From Streptomyces sp. Mut1 (GTDB lineage Bacteria; Actinomycetota; Actinomycetes; Streptomycetales; Streptomycetaceae): a stretch of 64,000 nt of DNA. The notes under the pieces are model-generated. The model saw only the letters and a list, made by a program, of their open reading frames with translations, had not been told where the DNA came from and made no database searches. Location of the stretch: NCBI RefSeq assembly GCF_030719295.1, contig NZ_CP120997.1, forward strand, positions 1,984,001-2,048,000, in the 5' to 3' direction. Shown piece after piece: positions 26,949-35,853 of this stretch. The position numbers were made by a program, and so were the translations under genes. Each line of letters begins with the position of its first letter. The stretch's first letter is position 1.

Positions 26949-27662
26949 ACCGTGGTGGGTCAGGACGACCCTGCCGCCGATCTCCACCGAGCCGTCCGGC
27001 GCGGGCGCGGTGAGGATCTGGGAGCCGCGGCCCTGTGTGATGTTGAGTGCGCGACCCAGTCGGGCGCTCAGCAACAGGGCCGCGGCTCCCGTCGCTTCGT
27101 CCTCCGCGATGCCCCCGGTGCGGGCACCGGCTCCACCGGAGCGGCCGGCGCCGCGCTCATCGAACCCGCGCGGGAACGCCCGCGCCCGGACCCGGCCCGC
27201 CGCCTCGTCCTCCCAGGCCCATGCGTAGAGCCGGCCCTCGCCGGGCGGCGGAGCCGGGAGCGCGTCGACCTCGGCGGCCGACGCGTACCGCTGGAGCGTG
27301 CGCGGCGGCGCCCACTCGGGGCGGGCGGTGATCCAGCTGAACTCGCCGTCCTGGCGGGCGAACACATCGCCCACCTCCAGCTCCAGGATCTCCAGGTCGA
27401 GCAGCCAGGCGGCGCCGACCACGGGATGTCCGGCGAACGGCAGCCGCAGGCCCGGGGTGTAGATGTCGAGCCGCCCGCGCTCGGGGTCGTCCACGAACAC
27501 GGTCTCGCTGAAGCCGAGCCGGCGGGCGAGTTCCTGGCGGGCCGGCCGGTCCGGGTGGCGGCGCCCGTCGCGTACGACCCCGAGGGCGTTGCCGTGCTGG
27601 CCGTCGGGGCCGCAGAACACGCGCAGGACATCGATGCCGGCGGGTACGTCGTAGTCGTTCAC
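26946..27662 (-). CDS. PhzF-family isomerase/epimerase (first copy)
   Basis: 238 residues from a GTG start. Catalytic Glu53 in GFSETVF; PFAGHPVVGAAWLL and DEATGAAALLL are family signatures. It is shorter than typical PhzF (about 280) and lacks part of the second lobe, so it may be a compact subfamily or partly degraded. It ends in a stop codon provided by the repeat terminus. It sits inside the heme locus on the htaA strand, 15 bases after a strong hairpin, so it is probably not co-transcribed with htaA. Substrate unknown; a second homologue lies at 43753. Confidence 0.8.
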   Translation of the reverse strand: MNDYDVPAGIDVLRVFCGPDGQHGNALGVVRDGRRHPDRPARQELARRLGFSETVFVDDPERGRLDIYTPGLRLPFAGHPVVGAAWLLDLEILELEVGDVFARQDGEFSWITARPEWAPPRTLQRYASAAEVDALPAPPPGEGRLYAWAWEDEAAGRVRARAFPRGFDERGAGRSGGAGARTGGIAEDEATGAAALLLSARLGRALNITQGRGSQILTAPAPDGSVEIGGRVVLTHHG

Positions 27663-27677
27663 GTGCGCATTCAAGCA

Positions 27678-27721
27678 CCGCCCGGGTACCGGGCCCCACG
27701 AGAGGGCCGGTACCCGGGCGG
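27678..27721 (-). terminator. Terminator hairpin between the HtaA operon and phzF
   Basis: An 18-bp stem with one bulge (27678-27696 with 27704-27721, loop about seven bases) follows the HtaA gene stop by 24 bases and ends 15 bases before the phzF start. It should end the HtaA transcript. Its position against the phzF start could also sequester that start. Confidence 0.7.
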
Positions 27722-27744
27722 TGGTGTCACCAGGTGCCGGGTTG

Positions 27745-29337
27745 TCAGGCGGTACGGCGGCGGCGGGCGACGGCGACCGCGCCCGCGCCGGCCGCGACGA
27801 CCAGGCCCGAGGCGGCGAACAGCGCGCCGGCCGGGATGTCGGAGCCGGTGGAGGCCAGGGCGCCCGAGCCGCCGATCGTGCCGGCCCCGCCGACGCTGCC
27901 CGAACCGCCGACGCTGCCGGAGCCGCCCGTGGACGAGCCGCCCGTGCCACCACCGGTGGACGAGCCGCCCGTGGTGGAGCCGGACGGGAGGGTGGCGTCC
28001 TTGTCGAGGGAGACCGCGACGGTCAGGGCGTCGAGTTCCGCGCCCGCGTCGTACATCGAGCCGAACGCCTTGGTGGCGCCGTCGGCGGTGAGGGTGGCCG
28101 GAACACCGGACAGGGTCACCACACCGTCCTTGGCGGCGAGCTTGCCGGCGGGCAGCTTCAGGTCGGCGATGGCCAGCGCGGTGTAGCTGGACACCTTCTT
28201 CGTCTCCCGGTCCTTGGAGGAGACGTCGGCGACGAGCTGGGCCTTGGTGCCGTCCGACCGGATCGCCAGGTTGGTCAGCGACAGGTCGAGGGTGTAGGCG
28301 CCGTCCTCCTTGTGGCCGAGGAAACGGACCTTGCCGTCGAACTCGGCCTTCAGGGTCTGCCCGGCGGCGTCGAAGCTGCCGGTGGCGTCGGAGAAGCGGT
28401 AGCCGTCGGCGGTCGCGCTCGCGCCGTCCGTCGTCTCGACCTTGCCGCCGGCGATGGGGCCCGTGACGTACGAGCGGAAGGACGCCTTGACGCCCCAGTC
28501 CAGGGTGCCGTCGACGATCGGGCCGGACTCGGCGGCCGGCTTGTCGGTGGCGGTCGCCGTGGCGGTCGGGCTGGGCTTCGTCGTCGGCTGCGTGGGCTCG
28601 GTGGTGGGCTTCTCGGTGGGGGTGGCCTCGTCCGTCGGCTTCTCGGTCGGGGTGGCCGTGTCTGTGGGCTTCTCGGTGGGGGTGGGCTCGTCCGTGGGCT
28701 TCTCGGTCGGGGTGGCGGCGGCCGTCACCGTGAGCGTGGCCGGGTCGAGCGCTTCCCCTTCCTTGTACTGGCCGTTGAAGGCCTCGGAGCCGGCCTTCGT
28801 CAGCTTGGCGGGGATGTCCTTGAAGACCATCGCGCCGCCCGCGCCCTGGCCGGGCTTCACGGCCGAGAGGTCGAGGTCGGCGACGGCCACGTCGTTCTGC
28901 GTGCCCTCCGCGGTCGCGACGTCGGCGGTGATCGCGCCGCTCGTGCCGGCGGTGGAGACCTTGACGTCCGAGAGCGTGATGTCCAGGACGCCGCCGTGGG
29001 CGAAGAAGTTGACCCCGCCGTCGAAGGCGGTGTCGGTGCCGTGCGTGGTGATGTCGTACGTGCCCTTGCCGTTGACGAAGGTGAAGACACCGTTGCCGTC
29101 GGCCTGGGTGGCGCCGTCCTTCACGGTGATCTTGCCGGCGCCGCCGATGTACTTGCGGAAGGACTCCTTGAAGCCCCAGTCCAGCGTGCCGTCCTTCAGC
29201 TCGATCGTCGGCGCGGCGGCGGTGGCGTTCGGCGCGGAACGGTCGGCGGCGAGGGCCGGAAGGGCCAGCGAGGCGCCGAGTGCGGCGGCGGTGGCGACGG
29301 CTGCGGCGAGGGTTATGGGGCGGCGGGTGGCTGCCAT
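27745..29337 (-). CDS. htaA: HtaA-domain heme-binding surface protein with LAxTG sorting signal
   Basis: 530 residues. Signal peptide (1-31), HtaA domain one (about 44-210), a TPTEKPTDE-repeat linker (about 215-265), HtaA domain two (about 275-435), a Gly/Ser-rich spacer, LASTG at 494-498, a hydrophobic helix and an RRRR tail. HtaA domains bind hemin through a conserved Tyr in actinobacteria (DGTLDWGFKESFRKYI and DGTLDWGVKASFRSYV are the domain starts). LAxTG is the motif of class E sortases, so the protein is expected to be linked to the cell wall. It captures heme and passes it toward HmuT. RBS GAGGAG. Second gene of the minus-strand pair. Confidence 0.9.
   Translation of the reverse strand: MAATRRPITLAAAVATAAALGASLALPALAADRSAPNATAAAPTIELKDGTLDWGFKESFRKYIGGAGKITVKDGATQADGNGVFTFVNGKGTYDITTHGTDTAFDGGVNFFAHGGVLDITLSDVKVSTAGTSGAITADVATAEGTQNDVAVADLDLSAVKPGQGAGGAMVFKDIPAKLTKAGSEAFNGQYKEGEALDPATLTVTAAATPTEKPTDEPTPTEKPTDTATPTEKPTDEATPTEKPTTEPTQPTTKPSPTATATATDKPAAESGPIVDGTLDWGVKASFRSYVTGPIAGGKVETTDGASATADGYRFSDATGSFDAAGQTLKAEFDGKVRFLGHKEDGAYTLDLSLTNLAIRSDGTKAQLVADVSSKDRETKKVSSYTALAIADLKLPAGKLAAKDGVVTLSGVPATLTADGATKAFGSMYDAGAELDALTVAVSLDKDATLPSGSTTGGSSTGGGTGGSSTGGSGSVGGSGSVGGAGTIGGSGALASTGSDIPAGALFAASGLVVAAGAGAVAVARRRRTA
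28597..28718. repeat. Tandem repeat encoding TPTEKPTDE
   Basis: Four near-perfect repeats of about 30-36 bases in the HtaA gene encode a Pro/Thr/Glu/Lys linker. It is probably an extended, possibly O-glycosylated stalk; copy number may vary between strains. Confidence 0.8.
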
Positions 29338-29402
29338 GATCGGGGGTCTCCTCAGGGATGAACAGGTCGACGGGGATGGTGGGGACGGGGTGGTGCGGGG
29401 GG

Positions 29403-30824
29403 TCAGGAAGAGGCGTCCGGCTTCGCCCGGTTGCGGCGTACGAGCAGCAGCGCGGCGGCCGCCGCGGCAAGCACTCCGGCGCCGCCGACGGCCAGGTAGA
29501 GACCGGTCCGGGAGTCGTCGTCCGCCTCGGCCGCGGTGGGGACCGCGGCGGCCTTCGTCACCGGGCTCTTCGACGGTTCCGGCGTGGCGGTGGCGTCGCT
29601 GCCCAGGTCGGGCAGGGCGGGCAGCTCCGCCTTCGCGTCGGTGGCCACGGCGAGCGAGACCGGGTCCATGGCGGTGCCCGCCTTGTAGAGGGAGCCGAAC
29701 ACCTTGGCGCCGTCGGCGGTCAGCGTGGCGGGAGCCTCGGTGAGGACCGCGAGGCCGTCCTTCGGCGCGAAGTCCTTGGCGGTGAAGGTGACGAGCGGCA
29801 CCGCCTTCGTGGCCGCGCCGTCGCTCAGCACGTCGGCGCGCAGCGTGCCCTTGCCCGCCTTCACGCCCACCGCGAACCCGGACAGTTTCAGATCGAGGCC
29901 GTCGGCGGCGGTGAAGCGGACGCTGCCCGCGAAGGTGGCCGCCAGGGTCTGCTTCTCGGGGTCGTACGTGCCCTTCCCCTTCGGGAAGCGGAAGAGCGCG
30001 CCGCCGTCCTGGGCGCCGTCGGCGAGGGTCCACTCGCCCTGGCCGATCGAGCCGGTCACGTACTCGCGGAAGGTGCGGCGCACGCCCCAGTCGACGGCAC
30101 CGTCCTCGAAGGGACCGGCCGCGGTCTTCTTCTTCTTCTTCTGCTCGGTGCTCTTGCCGGGCGTGGCCGAGGACTTCGAGGGGCTGGGCTTCGCGGCCGG
30201 GCCTGTGGTGTCCACGGAGAGGCTGACCGGGTCCAGCGGTGTGCCGGCCGTGTAGTAGCCGGCGAAGGACTTGGCGCCCTGTGAGGTGAGCGTGGCCGGG
30301 ATGTTGTTGAGGGCGATGGGGGTGGAACCGCCCCGCATGTCGATCCCGGACAGGTTGAGCGTGGCCATCGGGACCTGGGCGGCGGAGGTGACGCGTCCGC
30401 TCCCCCGCTCCTTGCTGACCATGTCCGCGTACAGGGTGCCGCTGCCGCCCTGGATGCGGACGGTGGGACGGCTGATGGTGAGGTCGAGTTCGTAGGATCC
30501 GCCGGACTTCTTGTGCCCCACGAAGCGGACTCCGCCCGAGAAGCCGGCCCGGAACGCGCCGTTCGCCGGATCGTAGGAGCCGGTCGCGGAGTGGAAGCGG
30601 AACTGGCTGCCGCCGACCGTGGCGGCACCGCCGGTCAGCCCCCAACTCCCCTGGGCGATCGGGCCCGTGACATAGCTCTGGAACGAGGACTTGATGCCCC
30701 AGTCCAGCCGTCCGCCCTGCACCGTACGGCTCGCCGCTTGCGCGGCGGTCGCCGGGAGCAGAGCGCCCAGCAGGACCGCGAGAAGCGCCACGGCGAGAGC
30801 GCGGGCAGGTCTGAACGGTGGCAT
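29403..30824 (-). CDS. HtaA-domain heme-binding membrane protein
   Basis: 473 residues. Signal peptide (1-30), HtaA domain one (about 38-205, GGRLDWGIKSSFQSYV), a Ser/Lys-rich linker with QKKKKK, HtaA domain two (about 240-400, DGAVDWGVRRTFREYV), a Thr/Pro/Ala region and one C-terminal transmembrane helix (about 442-462, GVLAAAAAALLLV) with a basic tail. There is no LPxTG-like motif, so it stays anchored in the membrane, while the second HtaA protein goes to the wall. Together they could form a wall-to-membrane relay for heme. The first gene after the iron-box region; gap of 65 bases to the next HtaA gene. Confidence 0.88.
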   Translation of the reverse strand: MPPFRPARALAVALLAVLLGALLPATAAQAASRTVQGGRLDWGIKSSFQSYVTGPIAQGSWGLTGGAATVGGSQFRFHSATGSYDPANGAFRAGFSGGVRFVGHKKSGGSYELDLTISRPTVRIQGGSGTLYADMVSKERGSGRVTSAAQVPMATLNLSGIDMRGGSTPIALNNIPATLTSQGAKSFAGYYTAGTPLDPVSLSVDTTGPAAKPSPSKSSATPGKSTEQKKKKKTAAGPFEDGAVDWGVRRTFREYVTGSIGQGEWTLADGAQDGGALFRFPKGKGTYDPEKQTLAATFAGSVRFTAADGLDLKLSGFAVGVKAGKGTLRADVLSDGAATKAVPLVTFTAKDFAPKDGLAVLTEAPATLTADGAKVFGSLYKAGTAMDPVSLAVATDAKAELPALPDLGSDATATPEPSKSPVTKAAAVPTAAEADDDSRTGLYLAVGGAGVLAAAAAALLLVRRNRAKPDASS

Positions 30825-30848
30825 GGGGCCCCTCCGAAGTCTGGAAAC

Positions 30849-30867
30849 ACAGGTAAGGCTAACCTAA
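30849..30867. promoter_or_regulatory. Iron box between the divergent HtaA and HmuTUV genes
   Basis: ACAGGTAAGGCTAACCTAA matches 16 of 19 positions of the DmdR/IdeR consensus TTAGGTTAGGCTAACCTAA as I recall it. It lies 24 bases from the HtaA start and 103 from hmuT, so one site may control both operons. Confidence 0.75.
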
Positions 30868-30970
30868 GGTATGTACATCCCGTGCCGGTACCCCCTTCCG
30901 TCACATTCTTCCCAGATCGCCACCAACTGCTCGCCGTAGTACGAGCCGCACAACGACAGGACGGTGCCCC

Positions 30971-32050
30971 GTGCGCTTCTCGCAGGACTTCGCCCCGCCG
31001 GGCCGCAGCGCCCGGCGAACCGGGCGCGGGCGCACCGGCGTCCTGACCACCGCCCTCGCCCTGGCCTCGGTCCTGCTCCTGTCCGGCTGCGGCGGTACGG
31101 AGCCGCCCTCGGCGAAGACCTCCGGCGCGGGGGCCTCGTCGGCGGCGGACGCCGACCGGATAGAGCCGCTGACCGGCACGCCCGCCCCGAAGCTGCCCGT
31201 GACCGTCACCTCGGCGGACGGAAAGCGGACCACCATCACCTCCGCGGACCGGATCGTGCCGCTGACCGGCAGCCTGAGCGAGATCGTGTTCACGCTGGGG
31301 CTCGGCAAGCAGGTCGTGGCCCGCGACATCACCGCCACCTTCGAACAGGCCGAGAAGCTCCCCGTGGTGACCCGGGCCCACGACGTGTCGGCCGAGAGCG
31401 TCCTGTCGCTGAAGCCCACCGTGGTCCTCGCGGACACCACGACCGGCCCCGCCGAGGCGATCGGCCAGATCCGCGACGCCGGGATTCCGCTCGTGGTGGT
31501 CGAGCCCGCCAAGGAACTCGCCGATGTGGGCCGCCGGATCGAGACCGTGGCCGGGGCGCTCGGCGTGCCGCAGGCCGGGGCCACGCTGAAGCAGCGCACC
31601 GAGGACCGCATCGACGCCGTGCGCGAGTCCGTGCCCGCACCGGCCGGCGGGGCCGGGAAGCCGCGCGTCGCCTTCCTCTATCTGCGCGGCTCCGCCTCCG
31701 TCTACCTGCTGGGCGGCCGCGATTCCGGGGCCGGTTCGCTGCTGGAGGCCGCGGGCGCGGTCGACGCGGGCAAGGAGTCCGGGCTGAAGAAGGACTTCAC
31801 CGCCATCACCAGCGAGGCGCTGGCCAAGGCCGCGCCCGACGCGATCCTCGTCATGACCAAGGGCCTCGAATCGGTCGGCGGCGTCGACGGCCTGGTGAAG
31901 ATCCCGGGCGTCGCCGAGACCCCGGCCGGGATGGACCGGCGGATCGTCTCCGTCGACGACGGGGTCCTGCTGAACTACGGCCCGCGCACCGACCGCGTCC
32001 TGAGTGAACTGGTCGCCCAGCTCTACCCGGAGAGCGGTGCGGGCAAGTGA
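30971..32050 (+). CDS. hmuT: Heme ABC transporter substrate-binding lipoprotein
   Basis: 359 residues from a GTG. A lipobox LLLSGC puts the lipidated Cys at 40. The bi-lobed periplasmic-binding domain (type III, single helix linker) spans about 90-355, with RIVPLTGSLSEIVFTLGLG, VVTRAHDVSAESVLSLKPTVVL and the C-terminal lobe containing LYLRGSASVYLLGG. These match HmuT/FepB-like heme receptors. It would receive heme from the HtaA proteins and deliver it to HmuU. The stop overlaps hmuU by four bases (GTGA). Confidence 0.92.
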   Translation: MRFSQDFAPPGRSARRTGRGRTGVLTTALALASVLLLSGCGGTEPPSAKTSGAGASSAADADRIEPLTGTPAPKLPVTVTSADGKRTTITSADRIVPLTGSLSEIVFTLGLGKQVVARDITATFEQAEKLPVVTRAHDVSAESVLSLKPTVVLADTTTGPAEAIGQIRDAGIPLVVVEPAKELADVGRRIETVAGALGVPQAGATLKQRTEDRIDAVRESVPAPAGGAGKPRVAFLYLRGSASVYLLGGRDSGAGSLLEAAGAVDAGKESGLKKDFTAITSEALAKAAPDAILVMTKGLESVGGVDGLVKIPGVAETPAGMDRRIVSVDDGVLLNYGPRTDRVLSELVAQLYPESGAGK

Positions 32051-33144
32051 CGACCTCCTACGAAGCACCCGCCAAGACAGCCGGGCCCGAGGCTCCAGCG
32101 GCCCTGCCCCGGGCCCGGCGCTCCACCGCCGTCACCCTCACCGCCGGGCTGCTCGCGGCGCTGATTTTGGGCTGCCTGCTGTCCGCCGGGCTCGGCGCGT
32201 ACAGCATTCCGCTCGGTGACGTCCTCGCCTCCGTCCAGCACCGGATGGGGCTCGGCGGGCACGCCCTGGACCGGGTCGGCGAGAGCGTCCTGTGGAACGT
32301 ACGGCTGCCGAGGGTCGTCCTCGCGCTGCTGGTCGGCGCCTCGCTCGGCTGCGCGGGCGCCCTGATGCAGGGCGTGTTCGGCAATCCGCTCGCCGAGCCG
32401 GGCGTCATCGGGATCTCCGCGGGCGCCGCGGTCGGCGCGGTCGCCTCGATCGCGCTCGGACTGACCTTCTTCGGCAACTGGACCATCACCGTCTGCGCGT
32501 TCGCCGCCGGTCTGCTGACCGTGCTCCTCGTCTACACGCTGTCGCGGTCGGGCGGCCGGACCGAGGTGGTGACACTGATCCTCACCGGGATCGCCGTCAA
32601 CGCCTTCGCGGGCGCCCTCATCGGCCTGTTCGTCTTCTTCGCCGACAACGCGCAGATCACCCAGATCACCTTCTGGCAGCTCGGCTCGCTGGCCCAGGCC
32701 ACCTGGCCCAAGGTGCTGGCCGTCCTGCCGTGCGCGGCGCTGGGGCTCGTCGTCGCCCCCTTCTACGCGCGCAAGCTGGACCTGCTCGCGCTCGGGGAGC
32801 GGCCCGCCCGGCATCTCGGCGTCGATGTGGAGCGGCTGCGCCTCGTGCTGGTGCTCGTCGTGGCGCTGCTGACGGCGGCGGCGGTCGCGGTCGCCGGGAT
32901 CATCTCGTTCGTCGGGCTCCTGGTGCCGCACCTGCTGCGCATGGCGAACGGTCCGGGGCACCGCTTCCTCGTCCCCGGCAGCGCGCTCGGCGGCGCGCTC
33001 GTGCTGGTCGCGGGCGACCTCGCGGCCCGTACCGTCGCCGACCCGGCGGAGCTGCCGCTCGGTGTGCTGACCGCGCTCTTCGGCAGCCCGTTCTTCTTCT
33101 GGCTGCTGCGCAGGACCCGTCGCAAGCAAGGTGGTTGGGCATGA
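32047..33144 (+). CDS. hmuU: Heme ABC transporter permease, FecCD family
   Basis: 365 residues. About ten transmembrane helices; NVRLPRVVLALLVGASLGCAGALMQGVFGNPLAEPGVIGIS is the diagnostic first half of the FecCD family, and GIISFVGLLVPHLLRM is the later loop contacting the ATPase. Forms a homodimeric channel for heme. It overlaps hmuT and hmuV by four bases at each end, which argues for tight translational coupling. Confidence 0.93.
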   Translation: MTTSYEAPAKTAGPEAPAALPRARRSTAVTLTAGLLAALILGCLLSAGLGAYSIPLGDVLASVQHRMGLGGHALDRVGESVLWNVRLPRVVLALLVGASLGCAGALMQGVFGNPLAEPGVIGISAGAAVGAVASIALGLTFFGNWTITVCAFAAGLLTVLLVYTLSRSGGRTEVVTLILTGIAVNAFAGALIGLFVFFADNAQITQITFWQLGSLAQATWPKVLAVLPCAALGLVVAPFYARKLDLLALGERPARHLGVDVERLRLVLVLVVALLTAAAVAVAGIISFVGLLVPHLLRMANGPGHRFLVPGSALGGALVLVAGDLAARTVADPAELPLGVLTALFGSPFFFWLLRRTRRKQGGWA

Positions 33145-33980
33145 AGTCGCTGCGGAACCTCTTCCCCACGAACAGCCGGCAGCTGCCCGTACGTGTACCG
33201 GCCGGCGCCCCGGTCGCCGAGGTGAGCGGGCTGCGGGTGCGGCTCGGCGGGCGGCAGGTGCTGGACTCCATCGACCTGACCGCGCACGCGGGCGAGGTCC
33301 TGGCCCTCGTCGGCCCGAACGGGGCCGGGAAGTCCACCCTGCTGGCCGCGCTCGCCGCCGACCTGCCGGCCGAGAGCGGTGCCGTACGCATCGACGGACG
33401 GCCGGTCACCGACTGGGCCGCCCCCGAACTGGCCCTGCGCCGGGCCGTTCTGCCGCAGTCCGCGGCCCTCGCGTTCCCGTTCCCGGTGGAGGACGTCGTA
33501 CGGATGGGGCGCGCGCCCTGGGCGGGTACGGACCGGGCGGACGAGGACGATCCGGCGGTCGCCGCCGCGATGGCGGCCACCGAGGTCACCGAGTTCGCCG
33601 CGCGCCCCTTCTCCGCGCTGTCCGGCGGTGAGCGGGCCCGGGTCGCGCTGGCCAGGGTGCTGGCGCAGCGGGCCCCGCTGCTGTTGCTGGACGAGCCGAC
33701 GGCCGCGCTGGACCTGCGCCACCAGGAGTTGGTGCTGCGGATCTGCCGGGAGCGGGCCGCCGCCGGGGACGCGGTCGTCGTCGTCCTGCACGACCTGGGG
33801 CTCGCCGCCGCCTACGCGGACCGGGCGGCCGTGCTGCACGAGGGGAGGATCGCGGTGGCGGGCCCGCCGGCCGAGGTGTTCTCCGGCGAACTGCTCGGCA
33901 GGGTCTACCGGCAGCCGGTCGAGGTGTTCCCGCACCCGCGGACGGGCGTGCCGCTCGTCGTACCGGACCGGACCGCCTGA
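33141..33980 (+). CDS. hmuV: Heme ABC transporter ATP-binding protein
   Basis: 279 residues. Walker A GPNGAGKST, signature LSGGERARVALA, Walker B LLLDEPTAALDLR, H-loop VVLHDLGLA. The heme importer ATPase of the HmuV/BtuD family; the 25-residue N-terminal extension is common in actinobacteria. The start codon overlaps the hmuU stop (ATGA). Last gene of the operon; no terminator hairpin is obvious after it. Confidence 0.93.
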   Translation: MKSLRNLFPTNSRQLPVRVPAGAPVAEVSGLRVRLGGRQVLDSIDLTAHAGEVLALVGPNGAGKSTLLAALAADLPAESGAVRIDGRPVTDWAAPELALRRAVLPQSAALAFPFPVEDVVRMGRAPWAGTDRADEDDPAVAAAMAATEVTEFAARPFSALSGGERARVALARVLAQRAPLLLLDEPTAALDLRHQELVLRICRERAAAGDAVVVVLHDLGLAAAYADRAAVLHEGRIAVAGPPAEVFSGELLGRVYRQPVEVFPHPRTGVPLVVPDRTA

Positions 33981-34082
33981 CCTCGGCACCGCCCAATCCG
34001 GTCCCGGCCCTCGCGGTGTTCGTCTCCCCGGTAGGGTTCGGACGGTCAGTGGCGACGGATCAGAAGGCGCGGAAAGCAACGG

Positions 34083-35075
34083 ATGAGAAGTCTGAAGCCG
34101 GCACGGCCGGTGACGGGACTCGCGGTGGCGACGGTGCTGAGCCTGGCGGCGAGCGGGTGCGTGACCGTGCACGGCGAGGAGGCAGTCGTGCCGGCCGCGA
34201 CGAAGTCCGAGGCCGCGCGGGTCCTGAAGGAGTTCACCGCCGCGTACAACGCCGCCGACAAGGCGTACGATCCGGCGCTCGACGCCGACCTGGTGACGGG
34301 CTCCCTCGGCGCCATCAACCAGGCGGGGCTCAAGGCCCGTCACACGATCGAGCCGACCGGCAACGCCCGGCACCAGCCGCTGGAGCTGACGGACGCCGAG
34401 TTCGTCATCCCGAAGAAGGCGGGCTGGCCGCGCTGGTTCCTCGCCGACACGGACTCCAACCGTGACCGGGACACGGGCGACCAGGACACCCGCTGGCTGC
34501 TGGCCTTCGTCAAGTCCGGCCCCGACGCGGGCTGGAAGGCCGCCTATCTGGCGGTCGTCGCCCCGGACCGGATACCCGTCCTCCCGAAGGACGCCGAGGG
34601 CCTCGCCGAGCCGGTCGCGGTGGACAGCGCGGACCTGGCGGTGGCCCCGCGGGACCTGGGCACGCAGTACACGCGGTACCTGCAGAAGGGCACGCCCGAT
34701 GTGTTCGCGCCCGGCACCGCGACGTCCCAGTGGCGCGACGCCCGGCTGAACACCAAGCGGGCCGGCTTCTCCTACCAGTACGTCGACCAGCCGCTGGACA
34801 ACGGCACGTTCGCGCCTCTCGCGCTGGCGACCGGGAACGGCGGCGCGCTGGTCTTCTTCAGCAGCAAGCACTACGAACGGCAGACCGCGGCGAAGGGGCT
34901 GCGGCCGACGGTGGACCCCGATGTGGAGGCGCTGCTCACCGGTGAGGTGAAGAGCACCCTGACCAAGGAGCGGATCTCCAGCCAGCTGGTGTACGTCCCC
35001 GGGAAGGGCGCCGCGGAGCTCAAGGTGACCGTGCTGAACCGGCTGCCCGGCCTGACGGCGGCGAAGGGCTCGTAG
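34083..35075 (+). CDS. Conserved secreted lipoprotein of unknown function
   Basis: 330 residues. Lipobox AASGC with Cys26, then an extracellular alpha/beta region. KEFTAAYNAADKAYD near the start and a repeat-like second half (QYTRYLQKGTP, VDPDVEALLTGEVKSTLTKERISSQLVYVPGKG) occur in other Streptomyces lipoproteins I have seen annotated only as hypothetical (DUF8094-like). No catalytic motif. About 100 bases after hmuV on the same strand, but with its own promoter region; no evidence of iron control. Confidence 0.75.
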   Translation: MRSLKPARPVTGLAVATVLSLAASGCVTVHGEEAVVPAATKSEAARVLKEFTAAYNAADKAYDPALDADLVTGSLGAINQAGLKARHTIEPTGNARHQPLELTDAEFVIPKKAGWPRWFLADTDSNRDRDTGDQDTRWLLAFVKSGPDAGWKAAYLAVVAPDRIPVLPKDAEGLAEPVAVDSADLAVAPRDLGTQYTRYLQKGTPDVFAPGTATSQWRDARLNTKRAGFSYQYVDQPLDNGTFAPLALATGNGGALVFFSSKHYERQTAAKGLRPTVDPDVEALLTGEVKSTLTKERISSQLVYVPGKGAAELKVTVLNRLPGLTAAKGS

Positions 35076-35106
35076 CGGGGCGCCGGAGGACCCGGGCCCC
35101 GCCCGG

Positions 35107-35853
35107 TCACCGGCGCAGCGGCCAGGCCACCGCGTCGTGATCGACCTCACTCTGCTCGGCGGAGCCCACGAACCGCGCGCAGGCGTCCGTCAGCGTCTCC
35201 AGGAGCGTCAGCGGGTCGGGCAGCGGGTGCTCGGGGCCCCGCAGCCAGGCGACGTCCAGCTCGCCGGGGAGCTGGGCCGGCGGCAGCAGGACGTAGCTGC
35301 CCCGGCAGTGCCAGCGCAGGCCCGGGTGCTCGTCCATCGTCTCGGGGTGGCAGTCCAGCTCGCACGGCCACCACTCGTCCTCGTCCTCCGGCGTGCCGCG
35401 CGTCGCCGTGAAGAACAGCATCCGGTCGTCGCCGGAGCGGGCGACCGGGCCGACCTCGATCCCGGCTTCGAGCAGCCGCTCCAGCGCCTGGGCGCCGGCG
35501 GACAGCGGGACGTCGAGCACGTCGTGGATCATGCCGGTCGCGGTGATGAAGTTCGCCTGCGGCTGGCTGCGCGCCCAGCGCTCGATCTGGGCGCGGTCGG
35601 TGGTGGACTGCGTCTGCCAGGCGAAGGAGATGGGGTGGCGGGCGGGGGTGGGACAGCCGATGCGTTCGCACGAACATCGGTAGCCGACCGGGTGGGCGGC
35701 GGGCGCGATCGGCATTCCGGCTTCGGCGACAGCCAGGAGCAGCGCCTCCCGTGCGGTGTCGTCGACCTCGCGCTGCTGCGGTTTGGGTCGTCGCCGCAGC
35801 CACTGGGAAAACTTGCTCTCTGAGCCGCGATTACGGCCGAAATCGGCGCCCAT
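35107..35853 (-). CDS. Stand-alone bifunctional DNA primase/polymerase N-terminal domain (Prim-Pol) protein
   Basis: 248 residues. Resembles the AEP-type Prim-Pol domain found in actinobacterial plasmid/phage replication proteins: REALLLAVAEAGMPIAP, SCERIGCPTPARHPISF, TDRAQIERWARSQPQANFI. The usual catalytic DxD and later His are only partly recognisable, so polymerase activity is uncertain; the Cys/His cluster in the N-terminal third (CSCERIGCPTPARH) may bind zinc. No helicase is fused. Stand-alone versions are conserved in Streptomyces chromosomes without a known role. The ATG follows AAGGGGATAG. Confidence 0.75.
   Translation of the reverse strand: MGADFGRNRGSESKFSQWLRRRPKPQQREVDDTAREALLLAVAEAGMPIAPAAHPVGYRCSCERIGCPTPARHPISFAWQTQSTTDRAQIERWARSQPQANFITATGMIHDVLDVPLSAGAQALERLLEAGIEVGPVARSGDDRMLFFTATRGTPEDEDEWWPCELDCHPETMDEHPGLRWHCRGSYVLLPPAQLPGELDVAWLRGPEHPLPDPLTLLETLTDACARFVGSAEQSEVDHDAVAWPLRR

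Noticed and set aside
28597..28718. CRISPR-like repeats
   Set aside because: Units are in frame, encode TPTEKPTDE and have no unique spacers.
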